Source of the DNA: Bacillus subtilis
GTDB taxonomy: Bacteria; Bacillota; Bacilli; Bacillales; Bacillaceae_C
DNA: 64,000 nucleotides
NCBI RefSeq assembly: GCF_008764245.1
Contig: NZ_VTQV01000019.1
Span: forward strand, 1-64,000
Direction of reading: 5' to 3'
This document shows positions 36,914 through 46,172 of the stretch, one piece after another. Both the position numbers and the translations under genes were made by a program. The stretch's first letter is position 1. Every line of letters starts with the position of its first letter. Under the pieces are notes generated by a model, which searched no databases, had not been told where the DNA came from, and was given only the letters and a program-made list of their open reading frames with translations.

Positions 36914-38206
36914 ATGAAAGTATCGATTTCAGAAGTAAATAAATATGTGGGACAAGAAGTGACAATTGGGGCGTGGTTGGATAATAAGCGTTCAAGCGGA
37001 AAAATTGCTTTTTTGCAATTACGCGATGGAACAGGGTTTATTCAAGGGGTCATGGTTAAGAGTGAAGTGGATGAATCCATTTTTCAAAAGGCCAAATCTT
37101 TATCACAAGAAACCTCTCTATTTGTAACAGGTGTTATCCAAGAGGATAGTCGTTCTTCATTCGGATATGAATTATTAGTATCGGATATAGAGATTATTCA
37201 CGAAGCATCGAATTATCCTATTACACCTAAAAACCATGGCACTGAATTTCTGATGGATCATCGTCATTTATGGCTACGTTCACGCCGTCAACATGCTGTA
37301 ATGAAAATTAGAAACGAAATCATCCGTGCCACTTATGAATTCTTTAATTCACACGGATTTGTTAAAATTGACCCACCGATTTTAACGGGAAGTGCTCCGG
37401 AAGGAACGACAGAGCTTTTTCATACAAAATATTTTGATGAAGATGCCTTCCTATCGCAAAGTGGACAGCTATATATGGAGGCCGCAGCAATGGCGCTCGG
37501 CAAAGTATTTTCTTTCGGCCCTACGTTTAGAGCCGAGAAGTCAAAAACTCGTAGACATTTGATTGAATTCTGGATGATCGAACCTGAAATGGCTTTTTAT
37601 AACTTTGAGGATAGTTTAAAAGTGCAAGAAGAATATGTCGCGTTTATCGTACAATCCGTATTAAAGAACTGTTCTTTAGAACTAGAAAGACTGGGGAGAG
37701 ATACAACGAAGTTAGAAAAAGTAGTGGCTCCATTCCCACGCATTACGTATGATGATGCGATTGAATTTTTACATGAGCAAGGTTTTGATGATATTCAATG
37801 GGGCGATGATTTTGGTGCTCCTCATGAAACCGCCATTGCCGATCATTTTGATCAACCTGTTTTTATTACGAAATACCCAACGAAAATAAAGCCATTTTAT
37901 ATGCAGCCGGATCCTGCAAATGATGAGCTTGTCCTTTGTGCTGACATGATTGCCCCTGAAGGTTATGGAGAAATAATTGGTGGATCGGAAAGAATTCATG
38001 ATTTCGAATTAATGAAGAAGAGAATGGAAGAACATCAATTGCCACTAGAAGCTTACGAATGGTATTTGGATATTTCACGGTATGGTTCTGTACCTCATTC
38101 CGGATTTGGATTAGGTTTAGAACGAACTGTTGCTTGGATAGCTGGCGTCGAACATGTTCGAGAAACGATTCCATTCCCACGTTTATTAAACCGTCTGTAT
38201 CCGTAA
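36914..38206 (+). CDS. asnS: Asparaginyl-tRNA synthetase
   Basis: AsnS charges tRNA-Asn. The 430-residue class IIb synthetase has an N-terminal OB fold for the anticodon ([24 protein letters not shown]) and a catalytic domain with motif 2 [11 protein letters not shown] and motif 3 [10 protein letters not shown]. The ATG at 36914 gives the B. subtilis length; GAAAGGA lies eight bases before it. An upstream in-frame ATG has no SD. A terminator follows. Confidence 0.96.
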   Translation: MKVSISEVNKYVGQEVTIGAWLDNKRSSGKIAFLQLRDGTGFIQGVMVKSEVDESIFQKAKSLSQETSLFVTGVIQEDSRSSFGYELLVSDIEIIHEASNYPITPKNHGTEFLMDHRHLWLRSRRQHAVMKIRNEIIRATYEFFNSHGFVKIDPPILTGSAPEGTTELFHTKYFDEDAFLSQSGQLYMEAAAMALGKVFSFGPTFRAEKSKTRRHLIEFWMIEPEMAFYNFEDSLKVQEEYVAFIVQSVLKNCSLELERLGRDTTKLEKVVAPFPRITYDDAIEFLHEQGFDDIQWGDDFGAPHETAIADHFDQPVFITKYPTKIKPFYMQPDPANDELVLCADMIAPEGYGEIIGGSERIHDFELMKKRMEEHQLPLEAYEWYLDISRYGSVPHSGFGLGLERTVAWIAGVEHVRETIPFPRLLNRLYP

Positions 38207-38265
38207 AGACCAAAGGTTTAAATTAGTTAGGAAACCATACGGCTCGTTTATGAAAGCACCAAGAA

Positions 38266-38297
38266 AAAGAGACTATCCATGATGGGTTAGTCTCTTT
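38266..38297 (+). terminator. Terminator after asnS
   Basis: AAAGAGACTA pairs with TAGTCTCTTT, with CC/GG pairs inside. Confidence 0.75.
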
Positions 38298-38345
38298 CAC
38301 TCATATGGATTTTTTCCTAGATAACACAAAGCGAGGTGTCACAAG

Positions 38346-39038
38346 ATGGATCAAGACATGATGGTATCCTGGATTGAAGCAGGAACAATTCAAATTCCTG
38401 TTTTGCTCATGCAAAAATATCGAAGCTTAGGCTTGGATGAGAAGGAACTTTCCTTAATCCTTCAAATTTTAGCTTATAAAGAAAAAGGAAATGTATTCCC
38501 TACGCCTGAACAAATTGCGGAGAACATGACGATTACTCATAATGAATGTTCATCCATTCTGCGTAAACTTGTTCAACATGAGATGTTAAAGATTGAACAG
38601 CAAAGCGATAAAGGGTTAGGATTTGATCAATATTCTCTTACACCTCTATGGTATAAGCTCGCAGAAGAAATGATGAAAGAAAGAAAACAAGACAATTTTA
38701 GAAATGTATTAGAAGCCGAACAAGATTTATACACGATTTTTGAGAATGAATTTGGCCGGCCTTTATCTCCAATGGAATGTGAATCCTTAGCGATGTGGAT
38801 CGATCACGATGGCCAAGATCCAACATTGATAAAAGCAGCTTTAAAAGAAGCTGTCATGTCCAATACCCTTAATTTTCGCTACATTGATCGGATATTATTT
38901 GAATGGAAGAAAAATGGTATACAGACAGTTGAGCAAGCAAAGATTCATAGTTCAAAGTTTAGACAAAAAACAAAAGCCAGCAAACCGACGCACTCAACAT
39001 CAAAGACAATGCCTGTTTATAATTGGCTTGAGCAATAA
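38346..39038 (+). CDS. dnaD: DNA replication protein DnaD
   Basis: DnaD helps load the replicative helicase at oriC and at restarted forks in Firmicutes. The 230-residue protein has an N-terminal winged-helix domain (about residues 15-105) and a DnaD/DnaB2 C-terminal domain with FGRPLSPMECESLAMWI, ending in the YNWLEQ motif common to the family. nth begins 10 bases after, as in B. subtilis. Confidence 0.94.
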   Translation: MDQDMMVSWIEAGTIQIPVLLMQKYRSLGLDEKELSLILQILAYKEKGNVFPTPEQIAENMTITHNECSSILRKLVQHEMLKIEQQSDKGLGFDQYSLTPLWYKLAEEMMKERKQDNFRNVLEAEQDLYTIFENEFGRPLSPMECESLAMWIDHDGQDPTLIKAALKEAVMSNTLNFRYIDRILFEWKKNGIQTVEQAKIHSSKFRQKTKASKPTHSTSKTMPVYNWLEQ

Positions 39039-39047
39039 GGTGATAGA

Positions 39048-39698
39048 ATGTTAAATAAACAACAAATCCGATTCTGCCTGGACGAGATGGGGAAAATGTT
39101 TCCTGAAGCTCATTGTGAACTCAATCACTCTAATCCTTTTGAGCTTGTCATTGCCGTTTCCCTATCTGCGCAATGCACGGATGCATTAGTCAATCGGGTA
39201 ACAGAGAAGTTATTTAAAAAGTATAAAACACCGGAGGATTATTTAGCTGTTCCTTTAGAAGAACTGCAAATGGATATCCGTTCGATTGGATTATTTCGTA
39301 ATAAAGCAAAAAATATTCAAAAGCTAAGTAAAATGCTGTTAGAGGAGTATGGGGGGGAGGTTCCCACAACTCGGGAAGAACTTGAGAAATTACCCGGTGT
39401 AGGAAGAAAAACAGCGAATGTTGTTTTATCAGTCGCATTTGGAATCCCAGCCATTGCTGTAGATACCCATGTAGAGCGAGTCAGCAAACGTCTAGCTTTT
39501 TGTCGCTGGAAAGATAGCGTGCTAGAGGTCGAAAAGACTTTAATGCGCAAGGTTCCGGAAGATGAGTGGTCCGTTACGCATCACAGAATGATTTTTTTTG
39601 GTCGCTATCACTGTAAAGCGCAAAATCCACAATGCCCAACCTGTCCTTTGAACGAGATATGCAGAGAGGGAAAGAAACGATTAAAAAAGAAGGCATAA
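39048..39698 (+). CDS. nth: Endonuclease III (DNA glycosylase/AP lyase)
   Basis: Nth removes oxidised pyrimidines and nicks abasic sites in base excision repair. The 216-residue protein has the helix-hairpin-helix LPGVGRKTANVVLS with the catalytic lysine (about residue 120), VDTHVERVSKRL with the catalytic aspartate, and the iron-sulfur ligands C-X6-C-X2-C-X5-C near residues 187-203 (CKAQNPQCPTCPLNEIC). ypoC, which follows in B. subtilis, is absent. Confidence 0.95.
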   Translation: MLNKQQIRFCLDEMGKMFPEAHCELNHSNPFELVIAVSLSAQCTDALVNRVTEKLFKKYKTPEDYLAVPLEELQMDIRSIGLFRNKAKNIQKLSKMLLEEYGGEVPTTREELEKLPGVGRKTANVVLSVAFGIPAIAVDTHVERVSKRLAFCRWKDSVLEVEKTLMRKVPEDEWSVTHHRMIFFGRYHCKAQNPQCPTCPLNEICREGKKRLKKKA

Positions 39699-39738
39699 GG
39701 TTTTTATAAATTGGCGGACTAGCTTCTATTGAATAAAG

Positions 39739-39785
39739 AAAAAAGCGTCAAGCGTCTCTTATGTAAGAGAGCTTGACGCTTTTTT
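39739..39785. terminator. Bidirectional terminator between nth and ponA
   Basis: AAAAAAGCGTCAAGC with TCTCTTA pairs with TAAGAGA-GCTTGACGCTTTTTT. This very long stem separates two convergent genes. Confidence 0.9.
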
Positions 39786-39815
39786 GTAAACTATAGGGCA
39801 TCCCGCCAAAAAACT

Positions 39816-42470
39816 TCACTCTGCTTCATCGGAGTTTGAAACTTCTTGGTCCGGAATATCATCTGGTTCATCGGTATTTGTCGTTTGTTCTTGTTTATCT
39901 TTTTCCCCATCTTGTTCATTGTTGTCCTGTTTTTTGTCTTGCTCTTGCTCATCATTTGCTTCATTCTCATCTGGTTGCTCTGCTTCATCTTCTTTCTCTT
40001 TCTCTTCGTCTTCCCGTTCCTGCTCCTGTTCATTGTTATCTTCAGTCTCTTCGGTGTTATCATCCTCAGGAGGTGTAACTTCTTCCTCTTCCTTCTCCTT
40101 CTCATCTTCTTGTTTTGGTACCGTAACACTTGCGGTGCCTGCACTACTTTTTTGTCCTCCAGAAATAGCTATGACTTCTATACTATATGTTTTTCCAGGT
40201 TCTACATCTTTTAAAACATAGTTCCGATCCGATAAACCGCCGAGCGATTTTTTCTCACCATCTATTTTTATTGAAACATCAAATACGAAGTCTTTTTTAT
40301 CGCGATCTGGGTGATCCCAACTAAACTTAACTTCATTGGCATCTTCATGATATGCACCACTTACGGACGGAGAATCCAATTTATCGAAGTTCGTAGACGT
40401 TTCTTTAGGTTCCGTTCCGGCTACAAAATATTCATATACAATATTACTTTCCGGTGTATATTTGCTCGGCTTTTTCGCTGGATTGGACCCTTTTTCAACA
40501 GCCGCCTTCACGACACTCTTCGGCATGGTGAAGTCCGGAGTATCGATCCCTTGAGAAACATGGGCCATTAAGTTTTTATACAATTCTTTCGCGATTTGTT
40601 GATCACTTCCAGCCCTTAAAGGCTTTTTGCGATCCTCATAACCGGTCCATACAGCAATCGTATAGTTCGTTGTATAGCCTGCGAACCAAGCGTCGGGAAC
40701 ATCCTTTTGGTCAAGGCCCCAATCTAGAATTTGTTTTTTAGTGTAATTAGTCGTACCTGTTTTTCCTGCTGCCGGGAGACCAGGTATAATCGCACCACTT
40801 CCGGTTGCTCCAGGTTTGCTTGAGATGACATCCTTGAGCATGTTTGTAATCATAAAGGCGGTTGAATCCTTTATTGCAAGTTGTGGAGAAACTTTATTGA
40901 CAATTTCTGTTTCATTGTCTTTTAGAATAATTTTCTTCACGGTATGTGGTTTATTATAAATGCCCTCATTTCCAAACGTTGCATAAGCTCCGGCAAGTTT
41001 TAATGGAGAAATGTCTTCAATTGCTCCAATGGAAGCTGATTCATTCTCAATTTTGTCATATTCCAATCCGAGTTTAGCGGCAAAGTCGCGGACTTTATCA
41101 TTTCCTACAGCTTGAAACGCCTTAAGGGCTGGAATATTCCGCGATTTATATAAAGCTTCACGAATAGACATTTGACCTTCGTATGTGTCATTCCAGTTTC
41201 CAATCGATTCGCCGGTACTATACTGATAAGGTTCATCGACGATTTGTTCATACGTAGACCAATTCAAATATTCAATCGCAGGTCCATAGTCGAAAATAGG
41301 CTTAATCGTGGAACCCGGTTGTCGTTCTGAGAGTGTCGTCGCAAAATTTCTCCCACGTTTGACATCTTTGTAACGATTTCCACCAATCGCACGAATTTCA
41401 CCTGTTTTTGTATCCGTGAGCACAAGACCAGCTTGCATTTCTTCATCAGGAAACTGGACAACATCATTATCAAAAAACATTTTTTCCGTATATTCCTGTG
41501 CATCTGGATCAAGCGTGGTGTAGATCGTTAAACCATCTGCATACACATTATAGTCTCCCATTTCTTCCACTTCGCGAATAACTTGATCAACAAAGGAATC
41601 ATATTTATAAGGTGTACCTTTGTTTTCTTCTAATGGAATAAGGGTTTCTGTAACAGATTTCTTTTTAGCTGCTTCCATCTCGTCCTTACTAATTTTTCCA
41701 TGCTGATACATCAAGGACAAAACCACATTTTTTCGTTTATCTGCTCGTTCAGGATTTTTATAAGGTTCATAGTTATTAGGTGATTGGGGGAGACCAGCTA
41801 AAAAGGCTCGTTCTTGTAACTCCAATTCATCTAAATTCTTATCAAAATAATATTCAGCAGCTGTAGCAATTCCGTGAACACCATTACCATAAAAAATTTT
41901 GTTCACATAAATTTCGAAAATTTGTTCCTTAGAATATTCTTTTTCTAATTTAATGGCTAACCAGGCCTCTTGGGCCTTTCTTTTTAACGTTTTCTCTTCA
42001 GACAAAAACGATAATTTTACAACTTGTTGTGTAAGAGTAGAGGCACCCTCTGAGCCAAACCCTCGCGTAACATTTGCTAAAATAGCTCCAGCCAGTCTTC
42101 TGAAATCAATCCCGCCATGTTTAAAGAAGCGGACATCTTCAGTTGCTAATACAGCATCAACAACTTCATCCGGAATCTTATCAAATTCGACATAATCGCG
42201 ATTCTCTGTACCAACGGTGGCAAACACATCGCCATTAATATCAAGTAAATCTGATGCGACAGGGTCAATTAATAGTACATCATCCACCGGAGGGGCATCT
42301 TTTGCATAAATAGCAAAGGTCGTTCCCCCAGCAATGACACCGACAAGACCAAGAATAAAAATCGTTAAGAAGATCGTTTTGAAAATTTTTCTTGCTTTTT
42401 TAGGTTGTTTCTTTATATTTGAAGGTTGTTTTTTCCTGCGTTCAACTCGGCTTTGATAATTTTCTGCCAT
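39816..42470 (-). CDS. ponA: Class A penicillin-binding protein 1A/1B
   Basis: PonA both polymerises and crosslinks peptidoglycan. The 884-residue protein has a basic cytoplasmic start, a membrane helix (about residues 30-53), a GT51 glycosyltransferase domain (EDVRFFKHGGIDFRRLAGA), and a transpeptidase domain with STIK, SRN and KTGT motifs. A fibronectin type III-like domain (about residues 700-785) and a long acidic tail rich in Glu, Asp, Gln and Asn follow. It sits 24 bases after recU on the minus strand; the two are co-transcribed in B. subtilis. Confidence 0.95.
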   Translation of the reverse strand: MAENYQSRVERRKKQPSNIKKQPKKARKIFKTIFLTIFILGLVGVIAGGTTFAIYAKDAPPVDDVLLIDPVASDLLDINGDVFATVGTENRDYVEFDKIPDEVVDAVLATEDVRFFKHGGIDFRRLAGAILANVTRGFGSEGASTLTQQVVKLSFLSEEKTLKRKAQEAWLAIKLEKEYSKEQIFEIYVNKIFYGNGVHGIATAAEYYFDKNLDELELQERAFLAGLPQSPNNYEPYKNPERADKRKNVVLSLMYQHGKISKDEMEAAKKKSVTETLIPLEENKGTPYKYDSFVDQVIREVEEMGDYNVYADGLTIYTTLDPDAQEYTEKMFFDNDVVQFPDEEMQAGLVLTDTKTGEIRAIGGNRYKDVKRGRNFATTLSERQPGSTIKPIFDYGPAIEYLNWSTYEQIVDEPYQYSTGESIGNWNDTYEGQMSIREALYKSRNIPALKAFQAVGNDKVRDFAAKLGLEYDKIENESASIGAIEDISPLKLAGAYATFGNEGIYNKPHTVKKIILKDNETEIVNKVSPQLAIKDSTAFMITNMLKDVISSKPGATGSGAIIPGLPAAGKTGTTNYTKKQILDWGLDQKDVPDAWFAGYTTNYTIAVWTGYEDRKKPLRAGSDQQIAKELYKNLMAHVSQGIDTPDFTMPKSVVKAAVEKGSNPAKKPSKYTPESNIVYEYFVAGTEPKETSTNFDKLDSPSVSGAYHEDANEVKFSWDHPDRDKKDFVFDVSIKIDGEKKSLGGLSDRNYVLKDVEPGKTYSIEVIAISGGQKSSAGTASVTVPKQEDEKEKEEEEVTPPEDDNTEETEDNNEQEQEREDEEKEKEDEAEQPDENEANDEQEQDKKQDNNEQDGEKDKQEQTTNTDEPDDIPDQEVSNSDEAE

Positions 42471-42494
42471 ATGGAGTCCTCACTTTCAAAGATG

Positions 42495-43106
42495 TTAAAG
42501 AAGGTTTAATTCCTGGATTTTTTTAATATAGTCAATTCTCGGATGCAATCCATATGGGATTTGATGCCCATTCTGTATAATCTCATCCTTCTTTATTGAT
42601 TTTCTCCCTCCATTCATCATCCGTTCCCAATAAAAGAATAAAATTTTCCCTTCAAGAAGAAAAATTTCATCTGTTGTTGCAAATCTTAATATAACAAACG
42701 TAATTCCGCCCTGCTGAACTACACTTTTCATATGCTCAATTTGGTGTTCATGAAAATTACTTAAAGGAAAAGAGCTATTACTTCTTGTTTCTTTTGCTTC
42801 AAAATCAATATATTTTCCATTCCAAACGCCATTATAATCTGTCGTAGATGCTTGTCTAAAATAGGCTTCTTTAATGACAGCTGCACTTCTTGAAGGATAA
42901 TCTACATTTACAATTTGAATAGGGATCGGCTTCTTATGAATGACCGCTATATTATGGGTTCGATAATATAGATTGGTTTCATTCAGATCCTCCTCTAATG
43001 TCATGCCTCTGTTACTATACGAGTTTTGTTTGTTTAACTTCTTTTCTTCCTTTTTTACGTTCGTATTTCCTTGGTACTTTCTCCCATTGGGATAATGTAA
43101 AACCAT
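42495..43106 (-). CDS. recU: Holliday junction resolvase RecU
   Basis: RecU cuts four-way junctions and modulates RecA in recombination and chromosome segregation. The 203-residue protein shows [17 protein letters not shown] (about residues 30-46), the nuclease core [20 protein letters not shown] with the metal-binding Asp and Glu-x-Lys, and [14 protein letters not shown]. The length is standard. A minus-strand promoter lies just upstream at 43126-43134. Confidence 0.95.
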   Translation of the reverse strand: MVLHYPNGRKYQGNTNVKKEEKKLNKQNSYSNRGMTLEEDLNETNLYYRTHNIAVIHKKPIPIQIVNVDYPSRSAAVIKEAYFRQASTTDYNGVWNGKYIDFEAKETRSNSSFPLSNFHEHQIEHMKSVVQQGGITFVILRFATTDEIFLLEGKILFFYWERMMNGGRKSIKKDEIIQNGHQIPYGLHPRIDYIKKIQELNLL

Positions 43107-43125
43107 CCAGATCCACCTCTCCCCA

Positions 43126-43134
43126 ATTATATCA
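43126..43134 (-). promoter_or_regulatory. Extended -10 promoter of recU-ponA
   Basis: Read on the minus strand, TG-A-TATAAT lies about 20-28 bases before the recU start. Confidence 0.5.
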
Positions 43135-43276
43135 TACCCTTCATAAAGGAAAAATCTTACATATGGGAGTATAGCTTTTTTTCCCTCGTTTGTATATACG
43201 TTTCATCTGCCAAAAAGATACATGAAGTTCAGTTAAATGGACACGTTATAAACAAGAAAAAGAAAGGATGATAAAT

Positions 43277-43384
43277 ATGGCAAAAAACAAACAAAATGAA
43301 GAAAAGAAAAGAATTAAAGATCAACCGACAAAGGCAGGGGAGGGGAATCCTAAACTGAATGGTCCTAATCGACCGTCCACTTAG
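43277..43384 (+). CDS. sspM: Acid-soluble spore protein SspM
   Basis: A tiny Lys/Asn-rich protein of 35 residues, MAKNKQNEEKKRIKDQPT.., ending in NGPNRPST. From memory, B. subtilis SspM (34 residues) ends GGPNRPST and lies in this recU-yppG neighbourhood, so the assignment is good despite the size. SspM is a minor small acid-soluble protein made in the forespore under sigma-G. AAAGGATG lies seven bases before the ATG. Confidence 0.8.
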   Translation: MAKNKQNEEKKRIKDQPTKAGEGNPKLNGPNRPST

Positions 43385-43519
43385 GATTTGTCGAAGAAAA
43401 GAAAAATTTAGAAAGAAGCCACTTTGTTTGGCGAAACCCTTCTAGTTTTGTCAGCCTTGCAGGATTAGTCAAGACAATGGTGAAATACTAATGCAAAGGG
43501 TGAGGATGGAGGAAGGAAT

Positions 43520-43720
43520 GTGACTAAAAAAGAGTTGTTAAACCGGTTGGAAGATATTCAAATGCAGATGAATCAAGTGGAACAAATGCTGAAAGAGAAA
43601 TCTGTACTGAGTAAAAGACAGGTTACCCGAGATGACAAACAAGGAGAACAAGTCCAGGCTGTCATCAGTCTAGAGCAGAAAAAAGTAAGAGTTGAAACAG
43701 CGTTCGCTTTAGCGGAATAG
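43520..43720 (+). CDS. Small hypothetical coiled-coil protein
   Basis: A 66-residue charged protein with a heptad-like start (LLNRLEDIQMQMNQVEQML) that should form a short coiled coil, then a Lys/Gln-rich tail. GTG start at 43520 with GGAGGAAGG just upstream; an overlapping ATG at 43518 runs straight into a stop. It lies among small sporulation-period genes (sspM, yppE, yppG). I do not recognise a family, and a match to a B. subtilis yppD-type gene is only a guess. Confidence 0.6.
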   Translation: MTKKELLNRLEDIQMQMNQVEQMLKEKSVLSKRQVTRDDKQGEQVQAVISLEQKKVRVETAFALAE

Positions 43721-43782
43721 TCATTCATTTATTATTGTAAGATTCGTTTACTTTGCTTCGGTATCTGAATAGCAGTAAAATG

Positions 43783-43815
43783 AAAAAGTAGCGGAATTAT
43801 AACCAGCTACTTTTT
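43783..43815. terminator. Bidirectional terminator before yppE
   Basis: AAAAAGTAGC pairs with GCTACTTTTT around a 13-base loop. Confidence 0.75.
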
Positions 43816-43909
43816 CGTTATGGGCCAAAAATGTCTAATTTAAAGGGCAATCATCATGATTTAGTAAAGAATATTTTATGATAACTGGTAAAGACAGGGT
43901 GAGGTAAGA

Positions 43910-44272
43910 ATGGAAAGGATTCATTTGAAAAACTTAACTGCACAATTATATAAATTCAATAACGAGGCACATGAGACTTTTCTTAAACATAGGGAAACAG
44001 GTGAAAAAGGCGATTTTTTTCAAGAGGTAAAGCCTTTTGCGGATCAAGTGAAAGTTTGTTGTGATGAATGGGAACCACTTGCGGTCAAGTGGTCAGTGCA
44101 AGAAAAGCCCAAAAATCTACATCCAATGCAAATTCGTAATACGGCAGAAAATATCCAAATGGTTTCGATTCGCGCTTTTTTTCCTGAATCCAGTTTGAAG
44201 CGATTTATTTCTCATATTCAATCCATCGATTTTATATTGCGTAGAATGCTAGAAGAATTAGATGGCGAGTAG
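43910..44272 (+). CDS. yppE: DUF1798 protein YppE
   Basis: A 120-residue helical protein with conserved FNNEAHETFLKHRETGEKGDFFQEVKPFAD at the N terminus and WEPLAVKW in the middle, matching YppE of B. subtilis (DUF1798, a four-helix fold of unknown function). The length is close to the usual 123. GTGAGGT precedes the ATG. It is followed 57 bases on by yppG. Confidence 0.85.
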   Translation: MERIHLKNLTAQLYKFNNEAHETFLKHRETGEKGDFFQEVKPFADQVKVCCDEWEPLAVKWSVQEKPKNLHPMQIRNTAENIQMVSIRAFFPESSLKRFISHIQSIDFILRRMLEELDGE

Positions 44273-44329
44273 CACTTTTTTCTATGGTTGGGCATAAGGT
44301 GTATTAGAAATTCAGAAAGGAGGGATAAA

Positions 44330-44785
44330 ATGCAGCCATTTCCGATCTTAAACGGTCAGCAGCGATTTTATAGAAATGCCTATCCCTATATTAATCCTTA
44401 TCCTCCTAATCAGTATCCCACAAATTATCAACCGGGCATTCAGTACGGAATGAATATCCCTTATGCTGCACCATATCCAAGTCAACCGCCAATGGGATTT
44501 TTACCACAAAAGCAACATAAAAATTCCGCCTTTCTATTTCAAAATCCTTTACAATCTGAAGAGGATTATCAGTATAATAACCAACCAATCCCCTATACAA
44601 AAAAACATGCGCAATTACAACCAGCAAAACCAGCTACACCATTTAATTCCATATTCCAATCATTTAAATCCCAAGATGGCTCCTATGACTTTAATAAAAT
44701 GGTGAGCACTGCTGGACAATTATTCAATGCTATTAATCAAGTTTCTGGAATGGCAAAGGGAATTGGAGGTATGTTTAAGCTTTAA
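44330..44785 (+). CDS. yppG: YppG-like Pro/Tyr/Gln-rich protein
   Basis: A 151-residue low-complexity protein. The first 70 residues are rich in Pro, Tyr, Asn and Gln (YPYINPYPPNQYPTNYQPG), as in spore coat or crust proteins, and a more ordered C-terminal part has FQSFKSQDGSYDFNKMVSTAGQ. Place and composition match YppG of B. subtilis. The ATG at 44330 follows AAAGGAGG closely; an upstream in-frame ATG lacks an SD. Role not known. Confidence 0.8.
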   Translation: MQPFPILNGQQRFYRNAYPYINPYPPNQYPTNYQPGIQYGMNIPYAAPYPSQPPMGFLPQKQHKNSAFLFQNPLQSEEDYQYNNQPIPYTKKHAQLQPAKPATPFNSIFQSFKSQDGSYDFNKMVSTAGQLFNAINQVSGMAKGIGGMFKL

Positions 44786-44819
44786 GAAGGAATCGATTTT
44801 ATATGATCGATTCCTTCTT
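44784..44819. terminator. Long hairpin between yppG and hsp20
   Basis: AAGAAGGAATCGAT pairs perfectly with ATCGATTCCTTCTT over 14 bases around TTTATATG. It separates convergent genes. The T tract is weak. Confidence 0.7.
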
Positions 44820-44880
44820 CCATTCTTTCAACATCTTTTGATTTCAATATGGCTGTTCTTTCAAAGCCAACAATCAAATC

Positions 44881-45342
44881 TTATTCAATCGATAATTTTT
44901 TTCCTTTCTCTTTTGGAATTCTAATATTCAGAATACCATCTTTATATTGGGCAACAGCTTTGTGTTGGATTGTAGGCTTCGAAAGTGGGATCGTTCTGGA
45001 GGATTTATTCCATATTCCTTTCCTATAAAAAGCTTGTTTTTTTGTATCTTCTTTTTCATACTTTTCTTCTTGGTGAACAGTGATCGTAACATATTGTGGC
45101 AGAATTTCTAATTCAATTTGCTCTTTTTTCACACCTGGAAGTTGTGCATTAATAACATATTCCTTGCTATTTTCAGTAAAATCCACTGGAAACCCTCCAA
45201 ATGGTTTTGCTTGAGTGAAAAAATCATCCATACTTTGTAAAAGACCGTTGTTTGGTGATTCTGTAAATAGGCGATCCATGCTCCGGATTAAATGTTGAAA
45301 TGATTCACTTATATTATTCATATTACTAGGCTTTTCCTTCAA
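44881..45342 (-). CDS. Hsp20/alpha-crystallin family small heat shock protein
   Basis: A 153-residue small chaperone. The alpha-crystallin domain spans about residues 52-140, with YVINAQLPGVKKEQIELEILPQYVTITV and the closing pattern YKDGILNIRIPK that carries the family's conserved GxLxIxxPK motif. The N terminus (SFQHLIRSMDRLF) is amphipathic. TTG start with AGGAGGTG eight bases upstream on the minus strand. Such proteins hold unfolded clients; some in Bacillus are spore coat parts (CotM, CotP) or the salt-stress protein YocM. I cannot tell which. Confidence 0.88.
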   Translation of the reverse strand: MKEKPSNMNNISESFQHLIRSMDRLFTESPNNGLLQSMDDFFTQAKPFGGFPVDFTENSKEYVINAQLPGVKKEQIELEILPQYVTITVHQEEKYEKEDTKKQAFYRKGIWNKSSRTIPLSKPTIQHKAVAQYKDGILNIRIPKEKGKKLSIE

Positions 45343-45540
45343 TCTTTACACCTCCTATTTAGTCTGTAGTATCGTATGACAAGTGATTTTAAAGAGTTCA
45401 ATAAAAATACCCATTTCCCGCCTAAGTGGGGAATAATCGCCTTAATATGTACGCTTCATTTCCCGGGCAAGCGCATATTTCGACTAGTTTTATTAAAAAT
45501 TTATTATCAAAAAGAAATTGCAGAAGAAATTTGTTGATTT

Positions 45541-45604
45541 TTGGCCACAGGATGTGGGTCAATACGGTGTTGCGCCAGGACGGCGCGCCTTTAGCCTTTG
45601 ATCC
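45541..45604 (-). repeat. Degenerate copy C of the AGGAY/RUCCU hairpin element
   Basis: Two hairpins, CCAC-AGGAT-GTGG (45545-45557) and GCGCC-AGGAC-GGCGC (45572-45586), are followed by CTTTAGCCTTTGATCC, which also closes the matching part of copy A at 48900. Loops read on the minus strand are ATCCT and GTCCT. No terminal repeats are visible. The rest of the 409-base hsp20-cotD gap has no gene I can support. Confidence 0.65.
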
Positions 45605-45751
45605 ACAACTTAGCCTGTTTATCTTTTCTTCAACCTTAAAACATGCGCTTATATTTTTCTAAGAAATTTGGGTTTTATGATTAGTACATGTATCCGTTTA
45701 TTTTCATAGGCTATAAATGAAAGGAAAAGATGACAAGAGAGGAGATTTTTT

Positions 45752-46036
45752 ATGTATAAAAATTGTTGTAATCAAGTTTTACCGGCTATTGTTCACCCGA
45801 CAAAGTGTTGCGTAAAACATACGTGCCAAAACTATATCATTCCGGAAATCCATCCATCCCATACCACAACAGTGAATCATGAAAATTTTGTGCATGAACA
45901 CTATTTTCCGCATACTGAATCTGTAGTAAATGAAGTAACGAATCAACAGGTGATGATGCCAGGACCAGGACCTATGCCAGGGCCAGGTTACGGACCACGT
46001 CCAGGGTTTGGCCCAAGACCCCCTTTCCCATACTAA
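45752..46036 (+). CDS. cotD: Spore coat protein CotD
   Basis: A 94-residue Cys/His-rich inner coat protein. The N-terminal part (IVHPTKCCVKHTC, then IIPEIHPSHTTTVNHENF and HYFPHTESV) closely follows the CotD pattern; the C terminus is a Gly/Pro-rich tail (PGPGPMPGPGYGPRPGFGPRP) instead of the B. subtilis ending. It is expressed in the mother cell late in sporulation. GAGAGGAG precedes the ATG, and a terminator follows at 46048. Confidence 0.92.
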   Translation: MYKNCCNQVLPAIVHPTKCCVKHTCQNYIIPEIHPSHTTTVNHENFVHEHYFPHTESVVNEVTNQQVMMPGPGPMPGPGYGPRPGFGPRPPFPY

Positions 46037-46047
46037 GCTTACCTGAG

Positions 46048-46071
46048 CGAGGACGTTATGTCCTCGTTTTT
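46048..46071 (+). terminator. Terminator after cotD
   Basis: CGAGGAC-GTTAT-GTCCTCG followed by TTTTT. Confidence 0.88.
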
Positions 46072-46172
46072 GTGTGAAATTATAAATTATACCATCTTGA
46101 AAAATTGACAAAACGGCATTATTTTGGAAGAATAATGATATGGTAGTGTGAATTTTAAGGTGGTGTTTTGGA

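Noticed and set aside
39836-40221. Several plus-strand open frames over the ponA tail
   Set aside because: They are antisense images of the acidic low-complexity ponA tail, giving unnaturally Leu/Phe/Ser/Cys-rich peptides and no SD.
43342-43431. 28-codon ATG frame (MVLIDRPLRICRRK..) overlapping the end of sspM
   Set aside because: It has no SD, overlaps sspM out of frame, and has the composition of a shadow frame.
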